A DNA stretch of 39,938 nucleotides from Oxalobacteraceae bacterium (GTDB lineage: Bacteria > Pseudomonadota > Gammaproteobacteria > Burkholderiales > Burkholderiaceae_D): contig CANHZI010000018.1 of NCBI GenBank assembly GCA_947464955.1, positions 1 through 39,938 of the forward strand. Reading direction: 5' to 3'. The stretch's first letter is position 1; each line of letters begins with the position of its first letter. The notes under the pieces were generated by a model. The model was not told the origin of the DNA. It searched no databases and worked only from the letters and a program-made list of their open reading frames with translations. Below are positions 16,726-25,417 of this stretch, one piece after another. The translations under genes and the position numbers were made by a program.

Positions 16726-17415
16726 TTATTGTGCTACTCGAGCACCAATCCGGTCAAAACGCGGCATGTAATTATTCTCATAATCCAGAGAGAACATCAG
16801 GCGACTCACGCGGCCGGTAATTAGCTCACGTTTCACAAAATGAAAATAACGTGAATCGTGACTATTATCGCGATTATCACCGAGCATCACATATTGTCCT
16901 TCTGGAATAGTCATTGGCGGAAAGGACTGAATCGATTGATACACATCGGGCATGACGATAATATTGTGGTGGAGGTCGCCTAAAGTCTCGGTGAACACTC
17001 GTTGGCTGAGCTCGTATTTAGGAGTGAGGTATTCACGTGGTACATCTGGCACTTCTTGATATTGCGCCTCGTCACCATTGATGATGAGCTTGCGATCACG
17101 CATCTCTATCGTGTCACCCGGCAATCCGATCACACGCTTCACCAGTCGTGTCCCGTCTTGCGGTGAAAAAAATGTCACGATATCGCCACGTTGCGGATTA
17201 CCGACTTGTTTGATGACGATATCTGTAAATGGCACTCGAATGTCATAGGCGATACGATTAGCAATCACACGATCACCTTCCAGTAGATGCGGATACATAG
17301 AACTGGATGGCACAACATACCAATCGGCCAAAGCACTGCGCATAAAGATCATACTGAAGACAAGAATCAAGAATCCTTTGTTCTCACGCACCAATTGACG
17401 AATATTAAAAGTCAT
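16726..17415 (-). CDS. lepB: Signal peptidase I
   Basis: A 229-residue type I signal peptidase (S26). One N-terminal membrane segment (about 14-30) precedes the catalytic serine S39 in VVPSSSMYPHLLEGD; the base lysine is K93 in RLVKRVIGLPGDTIEMRD, and the C-terminal box is MLGDNRDNSHDSR. It would cleave signal peptides at the periplasmic face, including those of the exported proteins in this window. It is shorter than E. coli LepB, which has two membrane segments. It is not next to lepA or rnc, the usual partners, so it may be a second copy. ATG 17415 is chosen over a frame extension to 17451. Confidence 0.9.
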   Translation of the reverse strand: MTFNIRQLVRENKGFLILVFSMIFMRSALADWYVVPSSSMYPHLLEGDRVIANRIAYDIRVPFTDIVIKQVGNPQRGDIVTFFSPQDGTRLVKRVIGLPGDTIEMRDRKLIINGDEAQYQEVPDVPREYLTPKYELSQRVFTETLGDLHHNIIVMPDVYQSIQSFPPMTIPEGQYVMLGDNRDNSHDSRYFHFVKRELITGRVSRLMFSLDYENNYMPRFDRIGARVAQ

Positions 17416-17499
17416 AACAAGCCTTTTATATAAAAACTGAGCTAGATACATTTAGTACTAACGGCAAAACACCAACAAACTGAAGGCTACCCAGTATAG

Positions 17500-17532
17500 A
17501 CAAAAAAAAGCCCCGATAGTTCGGAGCTTTTC
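17500..17532 (-). terminator. Terminator at the end of the tkt-gap transcript
   Basis: Read on the minus strand, AAAGCTCCGA-acta-TCGGGGCTTT (17530-17507) forms a 10-bp stem with one mismatch and is followed by a run of eight T. It lies about 490 bases beyond the gap stop, past the repeat array. The repeats would therefore be part of the gap 3' untranslated RNA. Confidence 0.8.
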
Positions 17533-17558
17533 TCTAAAGCTACTCAAAAATCCAAATT

Positions 17559-18005
17559 GGGGATGCAGCGCTAGGCGCCAATCCTGCAAATTCGACAGCA
17601 ATACTCAAGTATTGCGAGGAACGCCGTTGCAGCACCTACAATGCGATGCGCCCCACAGAGTCTCAGCATCCGAAAATTCAATTTTGGGGATGCAGCTCTA
17701 GGCGCCATTCCAGCAAATTCGACAGCAATACTCAAGTATTGCGAGGACCGCCGTTGCAGCACCTACAACGCGATGCGCCCCACAGAGTATCAACAGCCGA
17801 AAATTCAATTTTGGGGACGCAGCGCTAGGCGCCATTCCAGCAAATTCGACAGCAATACTCAAGTATTGCGAGGAAAAGCAACAACGCGATGCGCCCCACA
17901 GAGTCTCAGCATCCGAAAATTCAATTTTGGGGATGCAGCGCTAGGCGCTTTCCACAGCAATACTCAAGTATTGCGAGGAAAAGCAACAACGCGATGCGCC
18001 CCACA
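17559..18005. repeat. Four tandem ~116-127-bp imperfect repeats in the gap 3' region
   Basis: The unit starts GGGGATGCAGCGCTAGGCGC at 17559, 17686, 17813 and 17929 (the second has CTC for CGC, the third GGGGACGC). Periods are 127, 127 and 116. Each copy contains the dyad CAATACT-CA-AGTATTG (17599, 17726, 17853, 17958) followed by GCGAGG, then a GCGATGCGCCCCACA block. Copies 1-2 carry GCCGTTGCAGCACCTACAA, which is replaced by AAAGCAACAA in copies 3-4; copy 4 also lacks the CAAATTCGA segment. It fills the space between gap and its terminator. Open frames run through it, but they only mirror the repeat. It looks like a dispersed intergenic repeat that has expanded locally. Confidence 0.9.
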
Positions 18006-18016
18006 ATTGGATTTTC

Positions 18017-19030
18017 TTATTTAGCGTGCATCAGAGCTACAGTCGTATCTAACATACGGTTAGAGAAACCCCACTCATTGTCATACCAAGAAGATACTTT
18101 AACCAAACGACCATTCACTTTAGTCAATGTTTCGTCGTAAGTAGAAGATGCTGGGTTGTGGTTGAAGTCAACAGACACCAACGGTGCTTTGTTGTAATCC
18201 AAAATACCTTTCAAGGCACCTTCAGATGCTTCTTTCAATACTTTGTTGATTTCTTCGACTGTGGTGTCGCGCTTAGCGATGAACGTCAAATCGACAACAG
18301 AAACGTTGATGGTTGGTACGCGCATTGCGTAACCGTCCAATTTGCCGTTCAACTCTGGCAATACCAAACCTACAGCTGCAGCCGCACCTGTTTTGGTTGG
18401 GATCATGCTCATGGTTGCAGAGCGTGCACGACGCAAATCTTCGTGCATCACGTCTGTCAACACTTGATCATTCGTGTAAGCGTGAATCGTCGTCATCAAA
18501 CCACTTTCAATACCGATCGCATCGTTCAATGGTTTTGCCAATGGTGCCAAGCAGTTTGTTGTGCAGGATGCGTTAGAGATAACGGTATCTGTGGCTTTCA
18601 ACACGCCGTGGTTAACGCCATACACCACTGTTGCATCAACATCTTTACCGCCGGGTGCGGAAATGATCACTTTCTTCGCGCCGCCAGCCAAGTGGGCAGA
18701 TGCTTTCTCTTTTGTTGTGAAGAAGCCTGTGCATTCCAACACAACGTCAACATTCAATTCACCCCAAGGAATATTCGCTGGATTACGTTCTGCGAATACT
18801 TTGATTTTGTCGCCATTAACGATCATTGTGTCGCCTTCAACACTGACTGTGCCTGGGAACTTACCGTGGGCTGTGTCGTAACGTGTCAAATGCGCGTTAG
18901 ATTCCGCGTTACCCAAATCGTTGATCGCAACGATTTGAATTTCATCTTTAAACTTACCACCTTCGTAATGTGCACGCAGGATGTTACGGCCGATACGGCC
19001 ATAGCCGTTAATTGCAACGCGAATCGTCAT
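18017..19030 (-). CDS. gap: Glyceraldehyde-3-phosphate dehydrogenase, type I
   Basis: A 337-residue glycolytic dehydrogenase that converts glyceraldehyde-3-phosphate to 1,3-bisphosphoglycerate with NAD+. The N-terminus has the Rossmann motif [16 protein letters not shown], and D38 in INDLG suggests NAD preference. The catalytic cysteine is C156 in [17 protein letters not shown], followed by [10 protein letters not shown] and the C-terminal [19 protein letters not shown] precedes the ATG. It is the last gene of tkt-GNAT-gap, 115 bases after the GNAT. An antisense open frame of over 300 codons covers it, caused by the codon bias of this highly expressed gene. Confidence 0.97.
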   Translation of the reverse strand: MTIRVAINGYGRIGRNILRAHYEGGKFKDEIQIVAINDLGNAESNAHLTRYDTAHGKFPGTVSVEGDTMIVNGDKIKVFAERNPANIPWGELNVDVVLECTGFFTTKEKASAHLAGGAKKVIISAPGGKDVDATVVYGVNHGVLKATDTVISNASCTTNCLAPLAKPLNDAIGIESGLMTTIHAYTNDQVLTDVMHEDLRRARSATMSMIPTKTGAAAAVGLVLPELNGKLDGYAMRVPTINVSVVDLTFIAKRDTTVEEINKVLKEASEGALKGILDYNKAPLVSVDFNHNPASSTYDETLTKVNGRLVKVSSWYDNEWGFSNRMLDTTVALMHAK

Positions 19031-19145
19031 GGTTCAATCTCCAAAAAGACAAACAGCAATAAAAAAATAAAACAAAAAAAATCTGAACATCTGGCAACAG
19101 ACCAATTTTGAGCTGCCACCATAGCTTACTTAACTCAACAACAGT

Positions 19146-19730
19146 TTATTGAAGTGCGTTCGGAAACGGCAAAGCATCCGCCGCTGCTAACAACACACTT
19201 AAGTCATTCCAGCCATAACCGACTTCCGTCAGGTCTAAGCCGTCCCAGCTAAAATCTTGCTCGATGAGGATCTCACCACCGAGCTCTTCATAAAAGTTGC
19301 GTGCCGGAGAATTGCCATCAATCACCCAAATCACACAACCATGGCAACCCATCTCTTGTAAAGAACGAGCCGCCTTGTGCATCATGCGTTTTCCGATACC
19401 GCAGCGCTGCCATTGAGGGCGGATATAAATCGCGTTGATTTCGCCATCCTTGCCTAACTTAGGTTCAGGCAATTTGATCACTGAGACGAAGCCAATCACT
19501 TCGTCATCACTGATCGCGACGTACACACGCAAACTCTCTTCTTTGGCAGGCAAGGCCTGCAAAATTGTCCGCCATTGCAACACGTTTTCTTCCATCTGCA
19601 TGTTATCCAAATAGGTATCTGGAATCATGCCGCGGTAAGTCGTACGCCAGGCTTCAATGCGAATTGCGGCAATGGCTTCGGCATCAGCCAAATTCGCTTT
19701 TCGCAATTGAATTTCCTTAATCTTACTCAT
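19146..19730 (-). CDS. GNAT family N-acetyltransferase
   Basis: A 194-residue GNAT from ATG 19730 (MSKIKEIQLRKANLADAEAI). Motifs are AAIRIEAWRTTYRGMIPD (about 21-38), VIGFVSVIKLPEP, the acetyl-CoA loop IYIRPQWQRCGIGKRMMHKAA and SPARNFYEELGGEI. The pattern suits small-molecule acetylation; the substrate is unknown. It lies between tkt and gap on the same strand, with its start 42 bases after the tkt stop, so it is probably co-transcribed. I would not assume a glycolytic role from position alone. Confidence 0.85.
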   Translation of the reverse strand: MSKIKEIQLRKANLADAEAIAAIRIEAWRTTYRGMIPDTYLDNMQMEENVLQWRTILQALPAKEESLRVYVAISDDEVIGFVSVIKLPEPKLGKDGEINAIYIRPQWQRCGIGKRMMHKAARSLQEMGCHGCVIWVIDGNSPARNFYEELGGEILIEQDFSWDGLDLTEVGYGWNDLSVLLAAADALPFPNALQ

Positions 19731-19772
19731 ATTCGATTTCGACTTCTTAGTTAACGTCAAGTTAAGGTCAAA

Positions 19773-21776
19773 TTAAGCGAGTACAGCTTTAACTTTGGCA
19801 ACGACATTGTCCACCGTAAAGCCAAAGTGCTTGAATAACACGCCTGCAGGAGCAGATTCACCGAACGTATCGATACCGACAACTGCACCTTCCAAGCCCA
19901 CATACTTATGCCAGAACGCTGTGACACCTGCTTCGATCGCCACACGTGGCAAGCCTTTACCCAAAACGCTGACTTGATAAGCTTTATCTTGGCGATCAAA
20001 CACATCAGTCGAAGGCATAGACACCACGCGTGCTGGAATGCCTTGTGCAGCCAATTCTGCTGCGGACTTCACCGCCAATTCGATTTCAGAACCTGTCGCG
20101 ATCAAGACCACTTTCGCGTCAGCCGCATCTTGCAGAACATAACCACCGCGCGCAATATCCGCCACTTGTTGCGCTGTGCGTTCTTGGAACGGCAAATTTT
20201 GACGAGAGAAAATCAAGGTGGATGGGCCATCATTGCGTTTGATCGCTTCAGCCCATGCAACGGTGGATTCAGTCGTATCGCATGGACGCCAGTTATCCAA
20301 ATTCGGAATCAAGCGCATGCTAGAAATATGTTCAACAGATTGATGCGTAGGGCCATCTTCACCCAAACCGATGGAGTCATGTGTGAACACGAACAAGCTA
20401 CGAATCTTCATCAATGCCGCCATACGAATCGCATTACGGCTGTAATCAGAGAAGGTTAAGAAGGTTGCGCCGAATGGCAAGTAACCACCATGCAAAGCGA
20501 TACCATTCATGATGGCACTCATACCAAATTCGCGTACACCATAGTTGATATGGTTACCCGCTTGGTTTGCACGTACCGCCACACATTCTTTCCAGTTCGT
20601 TAAATTCGAACCAGTCAAATCAGCAGAGCCGCCCAAGAATTCTGGCAAACTTGGTGCGAAAGCTTGAATCGCGTTTTGACTAGCTTTACGCGTCGCAATC
20701 GTTTCTTTTTTCTCGACCACGTTGGCCAAAGCCGCTTTCACAACCTCATCAAAATTTGCTGGCAATGTATTGTTCATACGACGCGTCAATTCAGCAGCTT
20801 TTGACGGCTGCGCTGCGCTGTAGGCTGCAAACGCGGCATTCCATTCCGCTTCCGCTTTCGCGCCATCAGCTTTCGCATCCCAAGCGCCATACACATCTGC
20901 AGGTACTTCAAATGGTGGATAGTTCCAATCGATATTCGCGCGCACTGCTGCCACTTCTTTATCACCCAAAGCAGCGCCGTGCACATTGTGAGTGCCTTCC
21001 ATGTTTGGCGAACCTTTACCGATCACGGTGCGGCAGCAAATCAAGGTCGGCTTATCAGAGGCTTTTGCAGCGATAATTGCTTGATTAACTGCTGCAACAT
21101 TGTGTCCATCCACACCACGAATCACATTCCAACCATAAGATTCAAAACGTGCAGGCGTATCGTCAGTGAACCAGCCTTCGACATGGCCGTCGATAGAAAT
21201 ACCATTGTCATCCCAGAATGCCGTTAATTTGTTTAATTTCCATGTACCTGCCAACGAGCAAGCTTCATGGGAAATGCCTTCCATCAAGCAGCCGTCGCCC
21301 ATAAATACCCAAGTGCGGTGATCAACGATATTTGCACCGTCCACATTGAACTCAGCTGCCAATAATTTTTCAGCAAGTGCCATACCAACGGCATTAGTGA
21401 TACCCTGGCCCAATGGACCAGTCGTTGTCTCTACGCCTGGCGTGATGTGCACTTCAGGATGACCTGCTGTTTTGGAATGCAATTGGCGGAAGTTGCTAAT
21501 CTCAGACATTGGCAAATCATAACCAGTCAAATGCAACAATGAGTAGTGCAACATCGAGCCGTGGCCATTCGACAGAACGAAGCGATCGCGATTCACCCAT
21601 TTTGGATTTGTCGGGTTATGACGATAGTGACCAGCCCACAGAGCAACTGCAATCTCTGCCATCCCCATTGGCGCGCCTGGATGACCAGAGTTGGCTTTTT
21701 GAACAGCGTCCATGGACAATGCGCGGATCGCATTGGCCATCTTAGAAGTAATTTCAGGCTGGAAAGTGGATGTCAT
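19773..21776 (-). CDS. tkt: Transketolase
   Basis: A 667-residue thiamine-diphosphate enzyme of the pentose phosphate pathway. It has [29 protein letters not shown] at the N-terminus (conserved His), [14 protein letters not shown], the ThDP motif [18 protein letters not shown], the pyrimidine-domain [13 protein letters not shown] with catalytic Glu, and [19 protein letters not shown]. Length is normal. ATG 21776 ([10 protein letters not shown]) is chosen over a longer frame to 21821. It heads the operon with GNAT and gap and diverges from the SpeD-SpeE gene, with about 190 bases between the starts. Confidence 0.96.
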   Translation of the reverse strand: MTSTFQPEITSKMANAIRALSMDAVQKANSGHPGAPMGMAEIAVALWAGHYRHNPTNPKWVNRDRFVLSNGHGSMLHYSLLHLTGYDLPMSEISNFRQLHSKTAGHPEVHITPGVETTTGPLGQGITNAVGMALAEKLLAAEFNVDGANIVDHRTWVFMGDGCLMEGISHEACSLAGTWKLNKLTAFWDDNGISIDGHVEGWFTDDTPARFESYGWNVIRGVDGHNVAAVNQAIIAAKASDKPTLICCRTVIGKGSPNMEGTHNVHGAALGDKEVAAVRANIDWNYPPFEVPADVYGAWDAKADGAKAEAEWNAAFAAYSAAQPSKAAELTRRMNNTLPANFDEVVKAALANVVEKKETIATRKASQNAIQAFAPSLPEFLGGSADLTGSNLTNWKECVAVRANQAGNHINYGVREFGMSAIMNGIALHGGYLPFGATFLTFSDYSRNAIRMAALMKIRSLFVFTHDSIGLGEDGPTHQSVEHISSMRLIPNLDNWRPCDTTESTVAWAEAIKRNDGPSTLIFSRQNLPFQERTAQQVADIARGGYVLQDAADAKVVLIATGSEIELAVKSAAELAAQGIPARVVSMPSTDVFDRQDKAYQVSVLGKGLPRVAIEAGVTAFWHKYVGLEGAVVGIDTFGESAPAGVLFKHFGFTVDNVVAKVKAVLA

Positions 21777-21964
21777 AGCGGCAGAGAGAAAAGTTAAGAA
21801 ATCGGTTGTAGCGGTTGCCAATCGAATGAAACACTGAGAGCAAACGAGGTTCCGGTCAAATGTTGCTCAAAATCATTCATTTAATTAACAAAGTCCGTTA
21901 TTTTACCAGAGCAGCCCGCTGCAGAATACAATTGCGACTTTCGCATCATTTAAGAATCAAAAAT

Positions 21965-23200
21965 ATGGAAGGTCTACACCTGACTGCCGACTGCTTCGAT
22001 TGCCTCTGTGACGAAGCACTACTTACTGATCAACACTCCCTCGCGCCACTATTACGACAAGTGACCGTCGATGCCGGCCTCACTATTGTTGGCGAGCGCT
22101 TCCATGCTTTTCAGCATGACAATGGTTGCGCGGCTGGTTTTACTGGAACCCTGCTACTGGCCGAGTCACATGTCGCCATCCACACTTGGCCTGAACGCAA
22201 AGCCGTCACGCTCGATGTGTACGTTTGTAATTTCGAAAATGACAATAGCGCTAAAGCTGAAAACATTGTCGATGAACTCATTAAACGCTTGCAACCGATG
22301 CGTACACGTCGCCAGCAATTGCATCGTGGTGTTCCGAACAACGAAACAAGCCTAGATTTTGTGGAGCATCTGAGCCCACACACTTCAATGCACACGGATG
22401 CCGCGCAAGTTTTAGTTCGAGTCAAGAGTGCGTTTCAAGAAATTGAAATTGCTGAAACACCCGAATTCGGCAGAGTGATGAGAATCGACGGCGCCATGAT
22501 GACCTCAGAGAAAGACGAATATCTTTATCACGAGGCACTAGTCCACCCAGCAGCAATCTGCACCGGCAATCCAAAAACAGCACTCATCATCGGAGGTGGA
22601 GACGGTGGCTCGACCGAAGAATTATTAAAGCACGCCACAATCGAACACGTTACGCTATGTGAGATTGACCCTGAAGTCATCGAAATTTCGAAACGCCATT
22701 TAGAGCCGATTCACCAACGGGCATTTGACGACCCTCGAGTCAAAGTTCTCAACGCTGACGGATTTGCATTTATCAGCAAAACGACGCAGCGTTTCGATTT
22801 GGTCTTATTAGACTTAACCGACCCTATCGCCCCCAACGGCACCCAGTTGGCTGCCCCTTGTATGAGCGAAGAATTTTTCGAATCTTGCTATCGGGCGCTC
22901 AACGACAATGGAGCGATTGTGCTGCACCTGGGAAGCCGTTTTTATCATTCAGACCGCTATGCAACGACTCTTCAACGCCTGCAAGCACGTTTCGACTTAG
23001 TACGCCCCTACTCTGTTTTCATCCCCCTTTATGGCGCACTATGGAGTATGGCAGTCGCCATCAAACAAACCGCGCCAGGGCAAGTGAAGGACCCTCTGCT
23101 GGCCAGTGAAAGTGAGATAGAAAATGCGCTATCCTCGCTTCAGATTCGAAATTTAAAATACTACTCGCCACAAACTCACGTTGCTATGTTCCGGATTTAA
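21965..23200 (+). CDS. Fused AdoMet decarboxylase-spermidine synthase (SpeD-SpeE)
   Basis: A 411-residue fusion. Residues about 1-115 are a class 1B AdoMet decarboxylase: E67-S68-H69 in LLLAESHVAIHTWPE is the self-cleavage site, with S68 becoming the pyruvoyl group, and C88 in LDVYVC is the catalytic cysteine. Residues about 130-405 are spermidine synthase: YLYHEALVHPA, the AdoMet-site loop GGGDGGS (210-216), E233/D235 in LCEIDPEV, and LLDLTDP with catalytic D283. One chain thus makes decarboxylated AdoMet and transfers its aminopropyl group, probably to putrescine. Both halves look intact, but processing at S68 would split off the N-terminal beta chain. ATG 21965 is chosen from the SpeD start MEGLHLTADC; the RBS is weak. 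It heads the ygiB-ygiC-DUF350 set. Confidence 0.93.
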   Translation: MEGLHLTADCFDCLCDEALLTDQHSLAPLLRQVTVDAGLTIVGERFHAFQHDNGCAAGFTGTLLLAESHVAIHTWPERKAVTLDVYVCNFENDNSAKAENIVDELIKRLQPMRTRRQQLHRGVPNNETSLDFVEHLSPHTSMHTDAAQVLVRVKSAFQEIEIAETPEFGRVMRIDGAMMTSEKDEYLYHEALVHPAAICTGNPKTALIIGGGDGGSTEELLKHATIEHVTLCEIDPEVIEISKRHLEPIHQRAFDDPRVKVLNADGFAFISKTTQRFDLVLLDLTDPIAPNGTQLAAPCMSEEFFESCYRALNDNGAIVLHLGSRFYHSDRYATTLQRLQARFDLVRPYSVFIPLYGALWSMAVAIKQTAPGQVKDPLLASESEIENALSSLQIRNLKYYSPQTHVAMFRI

Positions 23201-23330
23201 GACTTCTGCTTGTTAATTGATGCATAAGCGAGACAACGGTAAAACAATTGTTCGAAGACCAATGCCTCAAGATCAGCCCGGTATTACAATCGACATCTCA
23301 CTTTTAGGATAACAAGAAGAAGGAAGAAGT

Positions 23331-23774
23331 ATGAGCCAACAACAAAAACGCAGGGTTTCCAAAACCTTGCCTCTCATGCTGGTTACATCCGCTGCTGTAG
23401 TCAATCTCTCAGGCTGTGCAGAGGACGATCCAAACGCACATTTGGCGACAGTGCGAGATGAATACAAAAGCTTGGAAGATTGCATAGAAGATTGGGGCAG
23501 TAGCGTTCCATGCGAACCACAAAAAGCGCCAGAAGGAAGCACTGCTCTATCCAATACCGGCAATACCAGTGGCGGTCACATGTACACTGGGCACTACTTT
23601 GGACCAAGCTATTATGATGGTCAAAGAGATGCCGCGCAGCGAAATTTTCTCGGTAGCAAATACAATAGCAATACCGCCCACTTCAGTGATCGCGCAGTCA
23701 GCCGCAGTGTCACGCGCAGTGTGAGTCGTGGCGGTTTTGGCTCCAGTTCACGCGGCTTCTCCGGTGGTGGCTAA
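23331..23774 (+). CDS. ygiB: DUF1190 (YgiB-like) lipoprotein with Gly-rich C-terminus
   Basis: A 147-residue YgiB/YjfM family protein. Basic residues and a hydrophobic stretch lead to NLSGC (C29), a good lipobox. Two further cysteines (DCIEDW; VPCEP) lie in the conserved domain about 45-65, followed by GGHMYTGHYFGPSYYDGQ. The tail is Ser/Arg/Gly-rich and ends GFGSSSRGFSGGG. A strong AAGGAAG site precedes the ATG. The ATP-grasp gene starts two bases after its stop, so translation is coupled. Family function is unknown. The C-terminal glycines next to a glutathionylspermidine-synthetase-like ligase suggest that it is the ligase substrate (inference). Confidence 0.85.
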   Translation: MSQQQKRRVSKTLPLMLVTSAAVVNLSGCAEDDPNAHLATVRDEYKSLEDCIEDWGSSVPCEPQKAPEGSTALSNTGNTSGGHMYTGHYFGPSYYDGQRDAAQRNFLGSKYNSNTAHFSDRAVSRSVTRSVSRGGFGSSSRGFSGGG

Positions 23775-23776
23775 GC

Positions 23777-24907
23777 ATGATTCGTGAGTCTCTACAACCT
23801 AGAAACGGCTGGCAGCACCAATTCGAAGAGCTAGGTTTTTCCTATCATTCTATCGATGGTCTCTATTGGGATGAACGTTATGCCTATCGCTTCACCTCGA
23901 AGCAAGTCGACATACTTGAGCAAGCCACAATAGACTTGCATCAAATGAGCTTGCAAGCAGTCGAACATGTCATCAAAAACGGACAAATCGAAAGATTTGC
24001 AGTTCCACCTGCCTTTTGGTCGGAGGTTGAAGACAGCTGGAAGGAAAAGGAGTTCTCCTTATACGGTCGCTTTGACCTCAGCTGGAACGGCAACGGCGCG
24101 CCTAAGATGCTCGAATACAATGCTGATACGCCGACTGGATTGGTCGAGTCTTCGGTTGCTCAATGGTATTGGCTGCAAGACGTCCATCCCAGTGCGGATC
24201 AATTCAACTCTCTACATGAAAAATTGATCGAACAATGGAAGAAGTTCGATGGTAAAGGGGTTATTCACTTTGTGAGTGCCGACAGCGAAGAGGATATTGG
24301 CAATCTCTCCTACCTACGTGACACCGCAATTCAAGCAGGTTTCGCCACCAAACAAAACCTAATCAATGAACTCGGATGGGACGACACACATGCTGAGCTT
24401 GTCGATGCCAACGACATTAAGATCGACAATCTATTCAAGCTATACCCTTGGGAATGGCTATGTCGTGAGCAATTTGCCACCCATCTTTTGAACCGTCCGG
24501 CGCGCATTATTGAGCCGGCTTGGAAGATGGTTTTATCGAATAAAGCCATACTCCCAGTATTGTGGGAGTTATTTCCGAATCATCCTAATTTACTGCCCGC
24601 CTTTACTGAATCTTGGCGCATCAGTGGCAACTTTGTAAAAAAACCTTTGCTGTCGAGAGAAGGTGAGAATATTTCTATCTACGCAGACGGCCAAATCATC
24701 CATACACCAGGTGAGTATGGAGAAGAAGGCTATATTTACCAAGCGTTTGCGCCGCAGCCGAAATTTGATGATGGCATCACACCAGCATATACGTCGATAG
24801 GCTCTTGGGTTGTCGGCGATGAAGCTGCAGGCATAGGCATCCGCGAAGATGAAACACTCATCACGAAGAACACCAGTCGCTTCGTACCCCACTATTTTGT
24901 CGACTAG
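23777..24907 (+). CDS. ygiC: YgiC-like ATP-grasp amidoligase, glutathionylspermidine synthetase homologue
   Basis: A 376-residue protein matching the synthetase (C-terminal) half of glutathionylspermidine synthetase. Conserved features are GLYWDERYAYRFT (28-40), LYGRFDLSW with R98 and D100, LEYNADTPTGLVESS with E113 and N115, KKPLLSREGENI as the ATP-grasp nucleotide loop, and a C-terminal GSWVVGDEAAGIGIREDE. R-x-D and E-x-N agree with the Mg-ATP residues of E. coli GspS as I remember them. The amidase domain of GspS is absent, as in E. coli YgiC and YjfC. It should form an amide bond using ATP. The acceptor is unproven; spermidine is suggested by the SpeD-SpeE gene two genes upstream. Confidence 0.88.
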   Translation: MIRESLQPRNGWQHQFEELGFSYHSIDGLYWDERYAYRFTSKQVDILEQATIDLHQMSLQAVEHVIKNGQIERFAVPPAFWSEVEDSWKEKEFSLYGRFDLSWNGNGAPKMLEYNADTPTGLVESSVAQWYWLQDVHPSADQFNSLHEKLIEQWKKFDGKGVIHFVSADSEEDIGNLSYLRDTAIQAGFATKQNLINELGWDDTHAELVDANDIKIDNLFKLYPWEWLCREQFATHLLNRPARIIEPAWKMVLSNKAILPVLWELFPNHPNLLPAFTESWRISGNFVKKPLLSREGENISIYADGQIIHTPGEYGEEGYIYQAFAPQPKFDDGITPAYTSIGSWVVGDEAAGIGIREDETLITKNTSRFVPHYFVD

Positions 24908-24951
24908 ATCGATTAATAAAAACATCTTTTAAAATGTAAAGAGAGCACATC

Positions 24952-25359
24952 ATGAATATGCAATTTTTCTCTGAAGGTTTGATCGCATTTGCCAGCCATT
25001 TTGCATCGTCTTTGGCATTTCTTTTTCTTTTCATTGCAGTCTATATCCGCATTACCCCTTACAAAGAGATCGCCTTGATACGAGAGGGAAACACTGCAGC
25101 TGCGGCAAGTTTGTCGGGTGCTGTTTTGGGTTACTGTATCGCGCTTGCATCATCAGTTGCCCATAGCATCGACTTGGTCGACATGCTCATTTGGGGTTCA
25201 ATTGCGCTCTTGGTGCAACTTATCGCTTTCTTCGCAACACGCCTGATGTTGCCCGATCTCATCAAAGATGTACCAGAAAACAAGCTGGCTTCTGGCATTT
25301 TCCTTGGTGCGATTAGCTTAGGCATGGGCATCCTCAATGCTGCTTGCCAAAGCTATTGA
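24952..25359 (+). CDS. DUF350 (YjfL-like) inner-membrane protein
   Basis: A 135-residue protein with four hydrophobic segments (about 8-31, 50-67, 73-93, 110-130). The DUF350 pattern is seen in ITPYKEIALIREGNTAAAASLSGAVLGYCIALASS, with conserved Glu and Asn in the first loop. In E. coli the yjf locus also joins a DUF350 gene to DUF1190 and GspS-like genes. It starts 44 bases after ygiC and probably belongs to the same operon. Function unknown; a membrane partner of the polyamine-ligase pair is an inference from repeated gene neighbourhood. Confidence 0.88.
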   Translation: MNMQFFSEGLIAFASHFASSLAFLFLFIAVYIRITPYKEIALIREGNTAAAASLSGAVLGYCIALASSVAHSIDLVDMLIWGSIALLVQLIAFFATRLMLPDLIKDVPENKLASGIFLGAISLGMGILNAACQSY

Positions 25360-25417
25360 TGCGCAATTACATCGCCTAAAAAATAAAATACAAACACATT
25401 CAACCATCACTTCCCTT

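Noticed and set aside
17559-18005. CRISPR array
   Set aside because: Units are ~120 bp and conserved over their entire length, with no short direct repeats separated by unique spacers and no cas genes.
17571-18024. Open frames through the repeat array on both strands
   Set aside because: Their peptides simply repeat with the DNA unit, have no ribosome sites, and shift frame when the unit length changes.
18158-19111. Long open frame of 317 codons on the plus strand
   Set aside because: It lies entirely antisense to gap, has a Cys/Phe/His-rich composition with no family, and no ribosome site. It is a shadow of biased codon use in a highly expressed gene.
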